This document shows, one piece after another, positions 24,700-33,957 of a stretch of DNA of 64,000 nucleotides. Positions within the stretch are counted from its first letter, which is position 1. Each line of letters begins with the position of its first letter. Under the pieces are notes generated by a model. The model worked only from the letters and a program-made list of their open reading frames with translations, was not told the origin of the DNA and did no database searches. This DNA comes from Nocardia acidivorans NBRC 108247 (GTDB lineage: Bacteria > Actinomycetota > Actinomycetes > Mycobacteriales > Mycobacteriaceae): assembly GCF_001625085.1 (NCBI RefSeq), contig NZ_BDAW01000039.1:19432-83431 (forward strand), written 5' to 3'. A program made the position numbers and the translations under genes.

Positions 24700-26205
24700 A
24701 TGGCCTTCCAGCTCGACGGGGAACAGAGGCTCGACCGCTCTGTACCTCGTACGCCGCCGCGACCACAACCCTCCGGAAAACGCCGCTGGCAGGCCGAATA
24801 CGGCCGCCGCCTGCGTATGACCGATGCCGTGGTGGTCTGCGGTGCGGTCGCGCTGGCCCAGCTGATTCGGTTCGGCGGCCTCAATTACGACTCCCCACTG
24901 GACTGGGCGGGCGACGCCCGAATCGGCTACTCGGTCATCTCGGTGCTGCTGGCCCTGATCTGGCTGGTGTTCCTGGCGGTCGGCAATACCTGGTCGCCAC
25001 CCGTAATCGGTACCGGCCCAGAGGAATACCGGCTCATCATCGCCGCCACGATGCGCCTGTTCGGGCTGATAGCGATCATCTCGCTACTGCTGCGGATGGA
25101 TTTCGCGCGCGGCTATCTCGGCATCGCGCTGCCGGTCGGCCTGATCGGCCTGATCCTGAATCGGATGGCCTGGCGCAAATACGCGGCGCGGCGGCGGCGC
25201 AACGGCGACTACCTCACCTCGGTTCTCGTTGTCGGACGGCGGGATTCGGCCCGGGAGATCATGCGCTGCTTCGAACGCGATGCGGCCGTGGGTTATTCGG
25301 TGGCCGGGGTCTACATTCCCTATCCCGAGGACGATGCGGCGGTCACCGCCGAGTCCGATCTGCCGATTCTCCAGGAGTCCTCGGTGCTCGACGCCGCCCG
25401 CGCGGTCGCCGCCGATACCGTGGCCATCGCCGCCACCGAGCACCTGGGCACCCAGGGGATAAACGACCTGGTCTGGAAGCTCTCTCCGCTCGGTATCGAC
25501 CTGGTGGTGACACCGGGCGTGGTGGATGTGGCCGATCAGCGACTATCGATTCGACCGGTCGCCAACCTCCCGCTGCTGCATATCGAGAAGCCGCAGTACG
25601 ATCGCGCCAAATCCTTCGGCAAGGCCGCGTTCGACTTCGTCTTCGCCGCGCTGGCCCTGCTGGTGATCTCCCCGGTCATGATCGCCATCGCGCTGACGGT
25701 CAAAATCACCAGCCCCGGACCGGTGTTCTACCGATCCGAGCGCATCGGCTTGAACGGCGAACCGTTCCGAATGATCAAGTTCCGCAGCATGTGCGAGGAC
25801 GCGGATAAAGAGTTGACCAACCTCCAGGCCGAGAACGAGGGTGCCGGTCTGCTGTTCAAAATGCGCGCCGATCCGCGCGTGACGCCCATCGGGCGAATTC
25901 TGCGCAAATTCAGCCTCGACGAACTCCCGCAGTTCATCAATGTGCTCCGGGGTGAGATGAGCGTGGTCGGCCCGCGCCCGCCCACGCGCGGCGAGGTCGA
26001 GCGCTACGACGGCAAGGTGCGCCGCCGCCTGCTGGTCAAACCCGGGGTGACCGGGCTCTGGCAGGTGTCGGGCCGCTCGGATCTGTCCTGGGAGGAGTCG
26101 GTCCGGCTGGATCTGTCCTATGTCGAGAACTGGTCCATGGTTCAGGACCTCATGATCATCAAGCGCACCATCTTCGCGGTGGCGCGCAGCGACGGCGCGT
26201 ACTAG
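24700..26205 (+). CDS. Polyprenyl-phosphate sugar-1-phosphate transferase (first copy)
   Basis: A 501-residue initiating enzyme that puts the first sugar-1-phosphate on the polyprenyl phosphate carrier at the inner face of the membrane. Four N-terminal helices and a Rossmann-like CoA_binding_3 domain (SVLVVGRRDSAREI) precede the catalytic domain, which reads KAAFDFVFAALALLVISP, GPVFYRSERIG, FRMIKFRSM, FSLDELPQFINVLRGEMS and SVVGPRP, with GLWQVSGRSD near the end. It stands at the left border of the island and converges on asnB, both stops sharing the CTAG at 26202-26205. A second copy lies at 52.8 kb. Confidence 0.93.
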   Translation: MAFQLDGEQRLDRSVPRTPPRPQPSGKRRWQAEYGRRLRMTDAVVVCGAVALAQLIRFGGLNYDSPLDWAGDARIGYSVISVLLALIWLVFLAVGNTWSPPVIGTGPEEYRLIIAATMRLFGLIAIISLLLRMDFARGYLGIALPVGLIGLILNRMAWRKYAARRRRNGDYLTSVLVVGRRDSAREIMRCFERDAAVGYSVAGVYIPYPEDDAAVTAESDLPILQESSVLDAARAVAADTVAIAATEHLGTQGINDLVWKLSPLGIDLVVTPGVVDVADQRLSIRPVANLPLLHIEKPQYDRAKSFGKAAFDFVFAALALLVISPVMIAIALTVKITSPGPVFYRSERIGLNGEPFRMIKFRSMCEDADKELTNLQAENEGAGLLFKMRADPRVTPIGRILRKFSLDELPQFINVLRGEMSVVGPRPPTRGEVERYDGKVRRRLLVKPGVTGLWQVSGRSDLSWEESVRLDLSYVENWSMVQDLMIIKRTIFAVARSDGAY

Positions 26206-28037
26206 CCGGTCAGGCGGCGCTGTAGTTCGCGATGCCAGACCTCGAGCGAGAGCAGCGTCCAGATTCGGGGCTGCTCATCGCGGGCACCGGAGGTGTGCCC
26301 GTCCAGCAGTCGTCGGACCGCGCCCCGATCGAAGTGTGAGCCGACGAACGAGGAGGGGCCGTCCAGCAGGTCGAAGGCCATCTCGCGCAGATGCCCGCGG
26401 AACCACTCGTCCAAGGGAACCTTGAAACCGACCTTGGGGCGGTCCACCAGATTCACCGGAAGGTGGTGGCGCGCCAGCTCTTTCACAATCCATTTGGTGG
26501 TGCCGCCGCGCACCTTCACCGAACTGGGCAGCCGGAAGGCGAGTTCGGCGACCCGATGGTCCAGGAAGGGCGGGCGCAGTTCCAGGGAGGCGGCCATGGA
26601 CATGCGGTCGCCGCGCTCGAGCAGATTGTCGGCGAGCCAGGTGTGGGTATCGGCATAGAGCATGCGGCGCAGGGAATCGCCGCGTCCGTTCAGGTACGGG
26701 TCCAGGACCGTGCGGGCGGGCGGGCCGCCGAGCAATCGGTCCCGCTCCAGACTGGTGAACGGTGCGAACCACCCGCGCATACGCTCGGCATAGCTGGGCT
26801 CGGACAGGGCCCGCAGCGCGACGGTGAGTCTGGCCTGGTTGGCGGGGAGCCGCTGCTCCAGCAGTCGCAGCGGCCCCTTCGGCACCACGCCGCCCAACCG
26901 GGTGGCGCGGGCGAACCCGTATTTCGGGTAGCCGCCGAACAATTCGTCGCTGCCCTCGCCCGAGAGCACCACCTTCACCTGTTCGCGGGCGAGCCGGGCG
27001 AGCCCGTACACCGCTACATCGGCGGGTTCGGACAGCGGTGAATCCCGATGCCAGCTCAGCCGCGCCCAGTTCTCCTGAAAGTCATTGGCGGTGATCACGG
27101 TCTCGTGATGGGTGCTGCCGACGATCTTGGCGGCCATCCGCGCCCAATGGGTTTCGTCCACGCGCTCATCGCCGAATCCGGCGGAGAAGGTGTGCAGTCC
27201 GGCTCCCCCGCGCTCGGCGGCGACCAGAGCGCAGATCAGGCTGCTGTCGACCCCGCCCGAAAGGTACGCGCCCACCGGCACATCCGCGACCAGCGCATCG
27301 CGCACCGAGGCCCGCAGCGCCTCGTCGAGCAGTTCCACCGCGGCGGCGGGGCTGATATCGAGCGCGTCCGCATCGCGGGGCAGCCGCCAGTACGCCTCGG
27401 TGTGGATGCTGCCGTCCGCGCGCACCACCAGGTGATGCCCCTGCGGCACCTTGCGCACGCCCTCGATGAAGGTGTACGGCGCGGGCACCGATCGATGCGC
27501 CAGGAAGTCGTGCAGGCTCGCGGTGTCCACGGCGGGCCGCTCGATCACCGGGTACAGCGCCTTGATCTCCGAGGCGAAGGCGAAGAGGGTCTCGGTGGCG
27601 TAGTAGTACAGCGGCAGGATGCCGAGCCGATCCCGGAACAGATGGGTCTCACCGGTCTCGGAATCGTGCAGGGCGTAGGCGAATTGGCCGCGCAACCGGC
27701 TCACCCCGGCGGGACCGTAGCGCTCGTACAGGCCCAGCAGCACCTCGGTGTCGCCGCGGCTGGTGAACGGATAGTCCAGCCCCGAACGCAGTTCGCGATA
27801 GTTCAGGATCTCGCCGTTGAAGGTGAGGTGGGTGGTGCCGCGCGCGCCGGTCATGGGCTGCGCGGAGGCGGCCAGATCGATAATGGAGAGCCGGGTGTGC
27901 GCGAAACCCACCGGCCCGTCGCACCAGAGGCCGTGATCGTCGGGGCCGCGATGGTGCAGCGCGGCGCTCATATCGCTGAGCAGTTCCTTGCTGACCGGAC
28001 CACCGTCGAATCGGCGCACGCCGACTATGCCACACAC
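26202..28037 (-). CDS. asnB: Asparagine synthase (glutamine-hydrolysing)
   Basis: A 611-residue class-II glutamine amidotransferase. MCGIVGVRRF exposes the Cys2 nucleophile; the synthetase half has the ATP/PPi loop YLSGGVDSSL (about residue 260). Length fits AsnB. Copies inside polysaccharide loci often amidate a sugar carboxylate, for example uronamides in Pseudomonas O-antigens, rather than make asparagine. With an AlgD-like dehydrogenase 6 kb away, I infer a possible uronamide role. ATG 28037 is fixed by the requirement for Cys2. Confidence 0.9.
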   Translation of the reverse strand: MCGIVGVRRFDGGPVSKELLSDMSAALHHRGPDDHGLWCDGPVGFAHTRLSIIDLAASAQPMTGARGTTHLTFNGEILNYRELRSGLDYPFTSRGDTEVLLGLYERYGPAGVSRLRGQFAYALHDSETGETHLFRDRLGILPLYYYATETLFAFASEIKALYPVIERPAVDTASLHDFLAHRSVPAPYTFIEGVRKVPQGHHLVVRADGSIHTEAYWRLPRDADALDISPAAAVELLDEALRASVRDALVADVPVGAYLSGGVDSSLICALVAAERGGAGLHTFSAGFGDERVDETHWARMAAKIVGSTHHETVITANDFQENWARLSWHRDSPLSEPADVAVYGLARLAREQVKVVLSGEGSDELFGGYPKYGFARATRLGGVVPKGPLRLLEQRLPANQARLTVALRALSEPSYAERMRGWFAPFTSLERDRLLGGPPARTVLDPYLNGRGDSLRRMLYADTHTWLADNLLERGDRMSMAASLELRPPFLDHRVAELAFRLPSSVKVRGGTTKWIVKELARHHLPVNLVDRPKVGFKVPLDEWFRGHLREMAFDLLDGPSSFVGSHFDRGAVRRLLDGHTSGARDEQPRIWTLLSLEVWHRELQRRLTG

Positions 28038-28147
28038 ATCGACTCCCCTTCACCCGCAGTCGTAGCGGAAATCGCGTACGAGTCTGCACCCGCCAGCCTA
28101 GTCGTGTCGCGGGCGGGGTTGGGGACCTACGAAAGCGCCTGTGACGT

Positions 28148-28729
28148 TTATGGTTTCGAACCCAGTCGATCCGGTTCGGGCGGCGGGACGGATTCTTCCC
28201 GGAAGTCGTGGATGATGCGCGCGGGCACACCGGCCACATGCACATCGGCGGGCACGTCGTTGATGACCACGGCTCCGGGCCGAACCTCCACCCGATCACC
28301 GATCGCGCAGCCCACCACCACGGCATTGGGCCCGATGAAGACATCGTCGCCGATCACCGGATATTTCCCGGGTGCCCCGCTGGCCAGGGACACGCCCTGG
28401 TGGATACGGCAGCGCGCGCCGATCCTGGCGTTCGGACTGACCAGCAGCATGCCGACGTGCGCGATGGACAGGCCGGGCCCGAAGACATTGCGCGGGATGG
28501 AGAATCCCAATCGTTCACCGAGCAGTTTGGTGCGCAGCAGATACCACAGGAAGACGCCGCGGCCGATCGGATCGGTGCGCACGTTCTGCCAGTATTCGGA
28601 CCTGCGCAGCAGTCGCTGGAAGTAGAGGGGCCGATAGGTGAGCCAGTAGTACGGTCGCCATGCCGTGAGGCCGTGTGCCGCCAAATCCTCTGCGAGATAA
28701 CGCCGCAGGCTCTCCTTGGAATCGATCAC
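28148..28729 (-). CDS. Serine-acetyltransferase-like left-handed beta-helix enzyme
   Basis: A 193-residue acyltransferase of the CysE/LbH type. A helical N terminus (residues 1-75) leads into hexapeptide turns IGARCRIHQGVSLASG, VIGDDVFIGPNAVVVG and GDRVEVRPGAVV. In polysaccharide loci such enzymes O- or N-acetylate sugars using acetyl-CoA; cysteine biosynthesis is less likely because no cysK is near. It is 110 bp upstream of asnB on the same strand and diverges from the heparinase-like gene across 62 bp. Confidence 0.85.
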   Translation of the reverse strand: MIDSKESLRRYLAEDLAAHGLTAWRPYYWLTYRPLYFQRLLRRSEYWQNVRTDPIGRGVFLWYLLRTKLLGERLGFSIPRNVFGPGLSIAHVGMLLVSPNARIGARCRIHQGVSLASGAPGKYPVIGDDVFIGPNAVVVGCAIGDRVEVRPGAVVINDVPADVHVAGVPARIIHDFREESVPPPEPDRLGSKP

Positions 28730-28791
28730 GGGGTGAATGATCCCCCACCACTCGGGCAGTCCACAACCGATTCTCGCGGTATGGTCCTGCG

Positions 28792-30909
28792 GTGTCGAGC
28801 CATCTGACCTGGTATCTGCACCGGCTGCGCGCCATGAGCGGACAGGAGCTGCTCTGGCGCTCGGGCCGATTGCGGCAGCGGCTTCTCGCCAGGCCCGTGA
28901 GCTGGGAGTCCACCGAGGCGGCGTTGTTCGGGCGCTCCCGGCCGGATTGGGTTGCGCTGCTGCGGGATTTCCGCGCGGGCGCGGGACGCCCGGTCATCCT
29001 GGATCGGGCGCGCGCGGCGCGTATCGCCGATACCGATCCGGCCGCGGCGGCCGCGGTCATCGCCGCGGCGGAGCGGGTGCTGGGCGGGCAGGTGCGGTTC
29101 TTCGGCTATCCCCCGGCCCGGCTCGGACCGCTGATCGACTGGAATCGCGATCCACTGGCCGAAATACGCTGGCCGAGTGTGAGTTCCGAGCGCATCGACC
29201 ATCGCACCACGACGGGCGATCCGAAGTGGATCTGGGAGCTCAACCGGCTCCAGCATCTGCCGTGGCTGGCGCAGGCGTGGCTGTTCACCGGTGAGGAGCG
29301 CTTCGCCGAGGCGGCCTTCGATCATCTGGACAGCTGGATCGAACAGCAGCCGCCCGGGGCGGGGATCGCCTGGCGCGGCGCGTTCGAATGCGGCATACGG
29401 TCCATATCAGTGGGTTTCGCACTCCAGGGGTTGCGGGACGCGCCGGGATTGACGCCCGAACGGTATGGCAGGTACCTCACCCTGCTCGGGGAGAGCGCGC
29501 GGCGGTGCTGGGTGGAGCGGTCGCTGTTCAGCTCGGCCAATAATCATCTGATCGGTGAGCTGACCGGGTTGGCGACCGTCGCGATCCTGTTCCCCGAATT
29601 GCCCGCCGCGCCGGTGTGGCAGCGCGATGCGCCGGCCCTGCTGGTCGAGCACGCCGATCGGCAACTGCTGCCCGATGGCGCGGGCGCCGAGCAGGCGATC
29701 GCCTATCAGCTGTTCACGGTGGAGCTGCTCGCGCTGGTCTACGCGCTGTTGGCGCTGAAATATGAACCGCCGCAACGGCTCGGCGCGGCCATCGCGCGCA
29801 GCTCCCGTTTTCTGGCCCTGCTGGTGGGCGATGCGGATCCGCCGCCGCGCTTCGGTGATGACGACGGCGGCTTCGCCCTTCGGCTGGGGCCGGAGGAGAT
29901 TCGCACGGTGCGCGACCATCTGGGCATCGCCGACGCGGTGGTGCCGGATCCGGCGGCGGCGCGGGTGGGGACGGCGACGATCACGGCGCTGTGGCTGCGG
30001 GATGCGCTCGGCTCCGCGGTCGCCCCCGCCACCGAGCCCGCGCCCAGCGGGTACGCCCCAGACGGCGGAATGGTGGTGCTGCGGTCGGGACGACGGCGCG
30101 TACTCATGGATGTCGGTCCGCTGGGCTATCTTTCGATCGCCGCGCACGGGCATGCCGATGCGCTGTCGGTGACCCTCGCACTGGACGGTGCGGAGGTCAT
30201 CGGGGATCCGGGCACCGCGAGCTACTACGGGCATCCGCGATGGCGGGTCGCGCATCGAAGTACCCGCGCGCATCCGACTGTCACGGTCGACGAGGTGGAT
30301 CAGTCCGTGGTCGGCGGGCCGTTCCTGTGGAGTGCGCACGCGCGGGTGCGGGTGCGGGCGGTCGATCCGCTGCGCGGCATCGTCGATGCCGAGCATGACG
30401 GCTACCACCGGCTCGAAGCACCGGTGACGCATCGGCGATGGCTCATCGCGCCGCCGGACAGCGGACCGATCGCGGTGGTGGATCAGTTGTCCGGCAGTGG
30501 AATTCACTCCGCACGGGTTTCCTGGCCGCTGCATCCCGCGCTCACCGCCGATCCGGTCGCGAGCGGTCATCTGGTGCACCGCGACGGTGATCCGGTGGTC
30601 GCGCTGGCCTACGGCGCGACGGTGCCGCTCATGGTCGATCAGGTGCGCGGTGACGAGACCGAACAGCTGGGCTGGTGGTCCGAGCGGCTGGAGGCACGGG
30701 AGCCCGCCTGGTTGATCGGCGCGAGGTGTTCCGGGGCAGCGCCTTTCGTGATCGTGACGGTGCTCGGCCCGGTCGCGAGCCGCGAGGTGCTGGTCACACG
30801 GACCGACGAGGCGATCCGGGCGCGATGGCGCACCGGTGCGACCGCGTACTCCCTCGTCATCGACCCGCGGCGGGACGGCGCGGTCCTGCTCAGCACCCCG
30901 GATCGATGA
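28792..30909 (+). CDS. Heparinase II/III-family protein
   Basis: A 705-residue protein with an N-terminal alpha/alpha toroid domain (TWYLHRLRAMSGQELLWR, then WIWELNRLQHLPWLAQAWL and SANNHLIGE) and a C-terminal beta-sandwich of the heparinase II/III type (DGGMVVLRSGRR, AAHGHADALSVTLALDG, DPGTASYYGHPRWR). Relatives are found in exopolysaccharide loci across bacteria, where they may cleave or epimerise uronic-acid chains. No signal peptide is visible, which is odd for a lyase meeting exported polymer. The start is GTG 28792; its 3' end overlaps the convergent YdcF gene by 20 bp. Confidence 0.87.
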   Translation: MSSHLTWYLHRLRAMSGQELLWRSGRLRQRLLARPVSWESTEAALFGRSRPDWVALLRDFRAGAGRPVILDRARAARIADTDPAAAAAVIAAAERVLGGQVRFFGYPPARLGPLIDWNRDPLAEIRWPSVSSERIDHRTTTGDPKWIWELNRLQHLPWLAQAWLFTGEERFAEAAFDHLDSWIEQQPPGAGIAWRGAFECGIRSISVGFALQGLRDAPGLTPERYGRYLTLLGESARRCWVERSLFSSANNHLIGELTGLATVAILFPELPAAPVWQRDAPALLVEHADRQLLPDGAGAEQAIAYQLFTVELLALVYALLALKYEPPQRLGAAIARSSRFLALLVGDADPPPRFGDDDGGFALRLGPEEIRTVRDHLGIADAVVPDPAAARVGTATITALWLRDALGSAVAPATEPAPSGYAPDGGMVVLRSGRRRVLMDVGPLGYLSIAAHGHADALSVTLALDGAEVIGDPGTASYYGHPRWRVAHRSTRAHPTVTVDEVDQSVVGGPFLWSAHARVRVRAVDPLRGIVDAEHDGYHRLEAPVTHRRWLIAPPDSGPIAVVDQLSGSGIHSARVSWPLHPALTADPVASGHLVHRDGDPVVALAYGATVPLMVDQVRGDETEQLGWWSERLEAREPAWLIGARCSGAAPFVIVTVLGPVASREVLVTRTDEAIRARWRTGATAYSLVIDPRRDGAVLLSTPDR

Positions 30910-31462
30910 AAGCCCGGACGTATCCGGCGCTTTGATACGCGTAGGACCACGCCCAATACCAGGGGCTGATGTGCACCGGTCCGGGTTCCATGATCAGCGC
31001 GCCCGCGAAGCACTGTTCGAGGATGTAGCGCGCCCGGGAAAGATGCGGGCGCATGGTGATGACGATGACGGTTTGCCAGCCGCGCTGACTCGCCAGCGCG
31101 CGCAGCTCGCGGCCCTCGCCCACGGTGGTCGGCGGATTCGGCGCGAAGCATTCCAGGATGAATCCCCGCTGCGGGGTATGGCACGGTTCGCGGACCTCGT
31201 CGATATCGGTGTCCTCGCCATACGGATTGGAGAACAGCACCGTCGAGGCGAAGCCCCGCCGGGCGAGGTCCAGCCCGTAGGCGTAGCGGTCCACACCTTC
31301 ACCGCCGAGCACCAGGATGGCGTCGGCATGCCGGAGCGGATCCACCTGCGGCCGCACGTATACCGGGTATCCGGCGGCGATGATCCCGGCGATCAGGGCG
31401 ATGACCGCGGCGGCGACGGAGATCCGGCGGCGAGTGCGCCGCGGCCGCACCGGACCCGTCAT
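30890..31462 (-). CDS. YdcF/ElyC-family (DUF218) protein
   Basis: A 190-residue DUF218 protein with one N-terminal membrane segment (VAAAVIALIAGIIAAGYPVYV) and a periplasmic-side Rossmann-like domain beginning ADAILVLGGEGVDRYAYGLDLARRG. Relatives such as ElyC and SanA affect envelope carbon flow and lipid-carrier use. I set ATG 31462 because it overlaps the flippase stop as ATGA, a sign of translational coupling. The overlap makes it the last gene of the GMD-GT2-flippase operon. Confidence 0.83.
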   Translation of the reverse strand: MTGPVRPRRTRRRISVAAAVIALIAGIIAAGYPVYVRPQVDPLRHADAILVLGGEGVDRYAYGLDLARRGFASTVLFSNPYGEDTDIDEVREPCHTPQRGFILECFAPNPPTTVGEGRELRALASQRGWQTVIVITMRPHLSRARYILEQCFAGALIMEPGPVHISPWYWAWSYAYQSAGYVRAFIDPGC

Positions 31463-32931
31463 GCGCGGCGCGCCCGCCGCCATATCGGCCGCAGCGTGGC
31501 GGGTGAAATCAGCTGTAGCACAAGGCCGAAGAGCCCGAGGAAGGCCAGCGCCTCCACCGCGATCAAACCCAGTCCGGGAGCCACCGCGTGCGCACCGGCG
31601 TGCAGTACGCGCTGTTCCAGCACTCCGATTGCCACGGCCGCGACCACCGCGGCCAGTAGTGCGGGCACGAGGCAGCGCCCGAGTTCGCCACGGGACACCC
31701 CGATTACTCTACCCGCCAAGATCAGTCCGGTGAGTCCGGTGAGCAGCGCCGAAATCGACAGTGCCACCCCGACACCGGACAATCCGCGCGGTAGCAACAG
31801 CACCAGCAGCGGGATGGCCGTGAGTGCGCCGACGCCGCTCATCCCATTGATCAGTTGCGGTCGGCCCGCGCCCTTGAGCGCCTCGGCGGACACCGACATG
31901 AGCGCGTATCCGACGCCTACCCCGCACATGGTTTCGACCAGGACACCGGCTCCGCGCCAGGGATCGCCGAGCAGCAGCACCACCGTCGGCTCACCGATGG
32001 CCGCGAGCAGCGCGGAGGCCGGGACCACCGCCAGCCACATCCAGCCCAGGGCGGTGAGGTAGCCGCGCCGGAAGCGCTCCCGCTCCCCGGAGATGCGCGC
32101 GAACGCCGGAAACAAGACGTAGGAACAGATTTGGATGATCGCCATGACGGGCAGGAAGGCCAGCCGCCGGCCATTGCGGTAGTTGCCCAGGGCGGCGGTC
32201 TCCAGCCGGTGCCCGACCAGCACCACCTCGGTCACCTCGATGGCCCGCTCCAGCACGCTCTCGATGAGCAGCGGGAACGCGAAAACCGCCATTTCCCGCC
32301 ATAATCCGAGGCGGAACCGGCCGCGCCCCGGCCGCCAGCCCGAGAGCCACCACGCGGCGATCACCGACACCGTCAGCGCGGCGTAGTAGCCGGTCACCAG
32401 CGCCCACACTCCCCAGCCCGCCGCCGCACCGGTGATCGAGACGATCGCGAAGGCGGCGGCGTTGGCGGGATCGACTATGACACGCCGCCTGAACTGGAAC
32501 TCGCGCTGCATCAAGGCATCCGGCACCGCCATGAGCGAGGTGAGCAGCACCGTGCCCGAGGACGCGGCGGCGACGAGCCCGACCTGCGAGTTGCCGAACA
32601 GCGCCGACAGCACCGGCGCGGTGGCCAGCAGCACGACCGCGAGCATCGCACCGGAGATCAGGGTCGCCCAGAACACCGTTTCCGCCGCATCGGCCAGGTG
32701 ATCGCGTCGTTGAATCAGCGCATGGCTGAGGGAACTGTGCGAGAACACCACGACGAACGTGGTCAGCACCGTGCCGGCGGTGAAGACGCCGATCTGGCTG
32801 GGCGACAGCAGATGCGCCAGCACCAGCGTCTGCGCCAGCGCGATGCCCTGCACCGCCGCGATTCCCGCCGCCGAGAGCGAGGCCCCGCGTGTGAGTACCG
32901 CGAGCAGACCGCCGGGTGCCGCGTCGGTCAC
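31459..32931 (-). CDS. Wzx-type polysaccharide flippase (first copy)
   Basis: A 490-residue lipopolysaccharide-exporter/MATE-like flippase with about 12-14 hydrophobic helices. Family marks: LARLLSP-like stretch reading LAHLLSPSQIGVFTAGTV, LMQREFQFRRR and LFPAFARISGERERFRRGYL. It should move lipid-linked repeat units across the inner membrane. GTG 32931 overlaps the glycosyltransferase stop (GTGA), giving the normal length; the open frame upstream lies inside the preceding gene. A second flippase sits at 45.1 kb. Confidence 0.9.
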   Translation of the reverse strand: MTDAAPGGLLAVLTRGASLSAAGIAAVQGIALAQTLVLAHLLSPSQIGVFTAGTVLTTFVVVFSHSSLSHALIQRRDHLADAAETVFWATLISGAMLAVVLLATAPVLSALFGNSQVGLVAAASSGTVLLTSLMAVPDALMQREFQFRRRVIVDPANAAAFAIVSITGAAAGWGVWALVTGYYAALTVSVIAAWWLSGWRPGRGRFRLGLWREMAVFAFPLLIESVLERAIEVTEVVLVGHRLETAALGNYRNGRRLAFLPVMAIIQICSYVLFPAFARISGERERFRRGYLTALGWMWLAVVPASALLAAIGEPTVVLLLGDPWRGAGVLVETMCGVGVGYALMSVSAEALKGAGRPQLINGMSGVGALTAIPLLVLLLPRGLSGVGVALSISALLTGLTGLILAGRVIGVSRGELGRCLVPALLAAVVAAVAIGVLEQRVLHAGAHAVAPGLGLIAVEALAFLGLFGLVLQLISPATLRPIWRRARRA

Positions 32932-33941
32932 CGTTTGACGGTGGTGACAATCCGGCCCGCCGCGTGCGCGACCCGCTCGGAGACCTGTTGTTTGACCGGG
33001 TGGATCCGGCGCAGCAGGCCGGGAAAGGTATTGACCGACACGATGATCGCGGCGGCGCGCACCGTGCGCCGTTGCGCGAAGGCGTCGCGCGCGGCACTCC
33101 TGGCCGCCGGATCGTCGCCCGCCAGCAGCGCCTGCTGCGCCCGCCACAACCACACCCAGTACCGGAAGGTCCGAAGCGTCTTGTCCAGCGCCGCCCTGGC
33201 GTCCGGATCGGTGGGCGCGGCCCAGGCGAAGGAGCGCTCCAGTTCGGCCATGAACGCCTCGGCCTTGGCCGGATCGCGGGTCATGGAGTCGCTGCGCAGC
33301 CGGAAGCGCGCGAGTCGTTGCGGCAGTATGCGAATGTCGTAGGAACCGACCATGCGAATCCAGATGGCGACCGATTCGTGCAGCTCCTGTCCGCCGCGAT
33401 CGTAACCGCCGACGGCCTCCCAGGCCGAGCGCCGAATGGCGGCGGTGTAGTACGGGACCAGTCCGCCGAGCAGATCGGTCAGGCTGAGCGGCTTCGTGGG
33501 GTCCGGCTTCTGTTTGACATTGGTGGAGCGGTAGTAGCCGGTCGGAAGGTCCGCTCCCGAATCGTCGAAACGGAATGCGTCACAACCGATCGCGTCGATA
33601 TGCGGATCGGCGTCCAGGGCCTGGCCCAGCACCTCGCAGAAGTTCGGCATGACCTGATCGTCACTGTCCAGCACCACGAAGAACCGGCCGGTCGCCACCG
33701 CGGCCGCGGCCATGACTCCCCCGTCGTAGCCCTTGTTCTCCTGGCGCACCAGTCGGATTCGCTTGTCGTCGGCATAGCCGTCCACGATGGCCGCGATGGC
33801 ATCGGACATGCCATTGTCGACCACGATCAGCTCCCAGTCCGAAAACGTCTGTCCCACCACCGAATCGATGGTGTCCCGGAGATAGTCCTCGGTCTTGTAC
33901 GCCGTTGTCAGAAAGCTGAACGCCGGTTCGGACGCCGCCAT
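32928..33941 (-). CDS. Family-2 glycosyltransferase
   Basis: A 337-residue GT-A fold transferase. FSFLTTAYKTEDYLRDTIDSVVGQ and ELIVVDNGMSDA mark the nucleotide-sugar pocket; VVLDSDDQ is the metal-binding DxD and ELHESVAIWIRMV looks like the acceptor-base region. It probably adds one sugar to the growing repeat unit at the cytoplasmic membrane face. ATG 33941 follows AAGGGATA; GTG 33944 is one codon earlier. Confidence 0.88.
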   Translation of the reverse strand: MAASEPAFSFLTTAYKTEDYLRDTIDSVVGQTFSDWELIVVDNGMSDAIAAIVDGYADDKRIRLVRQENKGYDGGVMAAAAVATGRFFVVLDSDDQVMPNFCEVLGQALDADPHIDAIGCDAFRFDDSGADLPTGYYRSTNVKQKPDPTKPLSLTDLLGGLVPYYTAAIRRSAWEAVGGYDRGGQELHESVAIWIRMVGSYDIRILPQRLARFRLRSDSMTRDPAKAEAFMAELERSFAWAAPTDPDARAALDKTLRTFRYWVWLWRAQQALLAGDDPAARSAARDAFAQRRTVRAAAIIVSVNTFPGLLRRIHPVKQQVSERVAHAAGRIVTTVKR

Positions 33942-33957
33942 CACTATCCCTTCGCCG

